The notes under the pieces: model-generated
Database searches by the model: none
Told to the model about the DNA's origin: nothing
The model's input: only the letters and a program-made list of their open reading frames with translations
Shown here: piece after piece, positions 5,057-5,174 of the stretch
Numbering within the stretch: the first letter of the stretch is position 1
How the letters are laid out: the number at the start of each line of letters is the position of its first letter
Assembly (NCBI GenBank): GCA_018679695.1
Contig: JAHHKH010000215.1
Span: 1-5,174, forward strand
Length of the DNA stretch: 5,174 bases
Direction of reading: 5' to 3'
From: Maribacter sp.
GTDB lineage: Bacteria; Bacteroidota; Bacteroidia; Flavobacteriales; Flavobacteriaceae
Made by a program: the position numbers and the translations under genes

Positions 5057-5174
5057 TATTATTGAGGTTTTTTTGGGATTGATACTTGGTGCCATAACTA
5101 TGTATTGGCTGTTTACCTTATTTGGCAAAAAGAAAAGTAAGGAACTCACGGAGCATCAATCAACAGTGCTCCTG
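5049..5174 (+). CDS. Membrane-anchored protein, N-terminus only (probably DUF4230), cut by window edge
   Basis: An ATG at 5049 opens a frame that stays open for 42 codons to the last base of the window. It gives one N-terminal membrane helix (about residues 4-26, IIEVFLGLILGAITMYW onward), a basic stop-transfer KKKSK at 27-31, then KELTEHQSTVLL. A single N-terminal anchor followed by a 'K..TE.QS..LLe' segment matches my memory of flavobacterial DUF4230 proteins. RmuC-like proteins, which also have an N-terminal helix, are an alternative. The helix is Ile/Leu-rich and lacks a lipobox Cys. The gene overlaps the DUF4260 stop by 8 bases in a different frame. That this is a real gene is likely; the family name is tentative. 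Confidence 0.65.
   Translation, partial: MDSIIEVFLGLILGAITMYWLFTLFGKKKSKELTEHQSTVLL

Noticed and set aside
1..5174. Defence island, mobile element, CRISPR array or RNA gene
   Set aside because: No transposase, integrase, nuclease-toxin pair, tandem repeat array, tRNA-like fold or ribosomal sequence was seen. The gene set is typical chromosomal flavobacterial content.

Overview
The window looks like chromosomal DNA from a member of the Flavobacteriaceae (Bacteroidota), probably a marine genus of the Maribacter/Zobellia/Muricauda kind. I infer this from the AT-leaning coding sequence, the near absence of Shine-Dalgarno sites, the Bacteroidota-style RuvC and HemW sequences, and the presence of DUF456, DUF4260 and a probable DUF4230 gene. 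The genus cannot be fixed from the sequence alone. Almost all of the window is coding. The largest gap is 128 bases, and I see no rRNA, tRNA, CRISPR array, insertion sequence or integration site.

Layout, left to right. (1) 1-1046, plus strand: the C-terminal half of a LysR-type regulator, then a short nitroreductase 32 bases downstream. (2) 1043-1558, minus strand: a DUF456 membrane protein, the only minus-strand gene. Its stop codon interlocks with the nitroreductase stop, and a terminator-like hairpin lies in its last codons. (3) 1559-1686: a 128-base divergent gap. (4) 1687-3861, plus strand: a tight block of a small putative lipoprotein with a TonB C-terminal-like domain, ruvC (TTG start, 1 base after the previous stop) and hemW (GTG start, 4-base overlap). 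(5) 3862-3947: an 86-base gap with two imperfect dyads. (6) 3948-5174, plus strand: a cyclase-family hydrolase with an altered metal-binding signature, a DUF4260 membrane protein (ATGA overlap), and the start of a membrane-anchored protein, probably DUF4230 (8-base overlap), cut by the window edge.

How the genes fit together. RuvC (Holliday junction resolution) and HemW (radical-SAM heme chaperone) are unrelated housekeeping functions that share a transcript. The downstream cyclase/DUF4260/DUF4230 genes form a second translationally coupled set whose joint role is unknown. I do not see a defence system, mobile island or other clearly new system. The best leads are protein-level departures from family signatures: the missing His in the HemW HNxxYW motif and the altered cyclase metal motif. 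Less certain are the terminator-like hairpin inside the DUF456 coding end and the lipoprotein of unknown role attached to ruvC.
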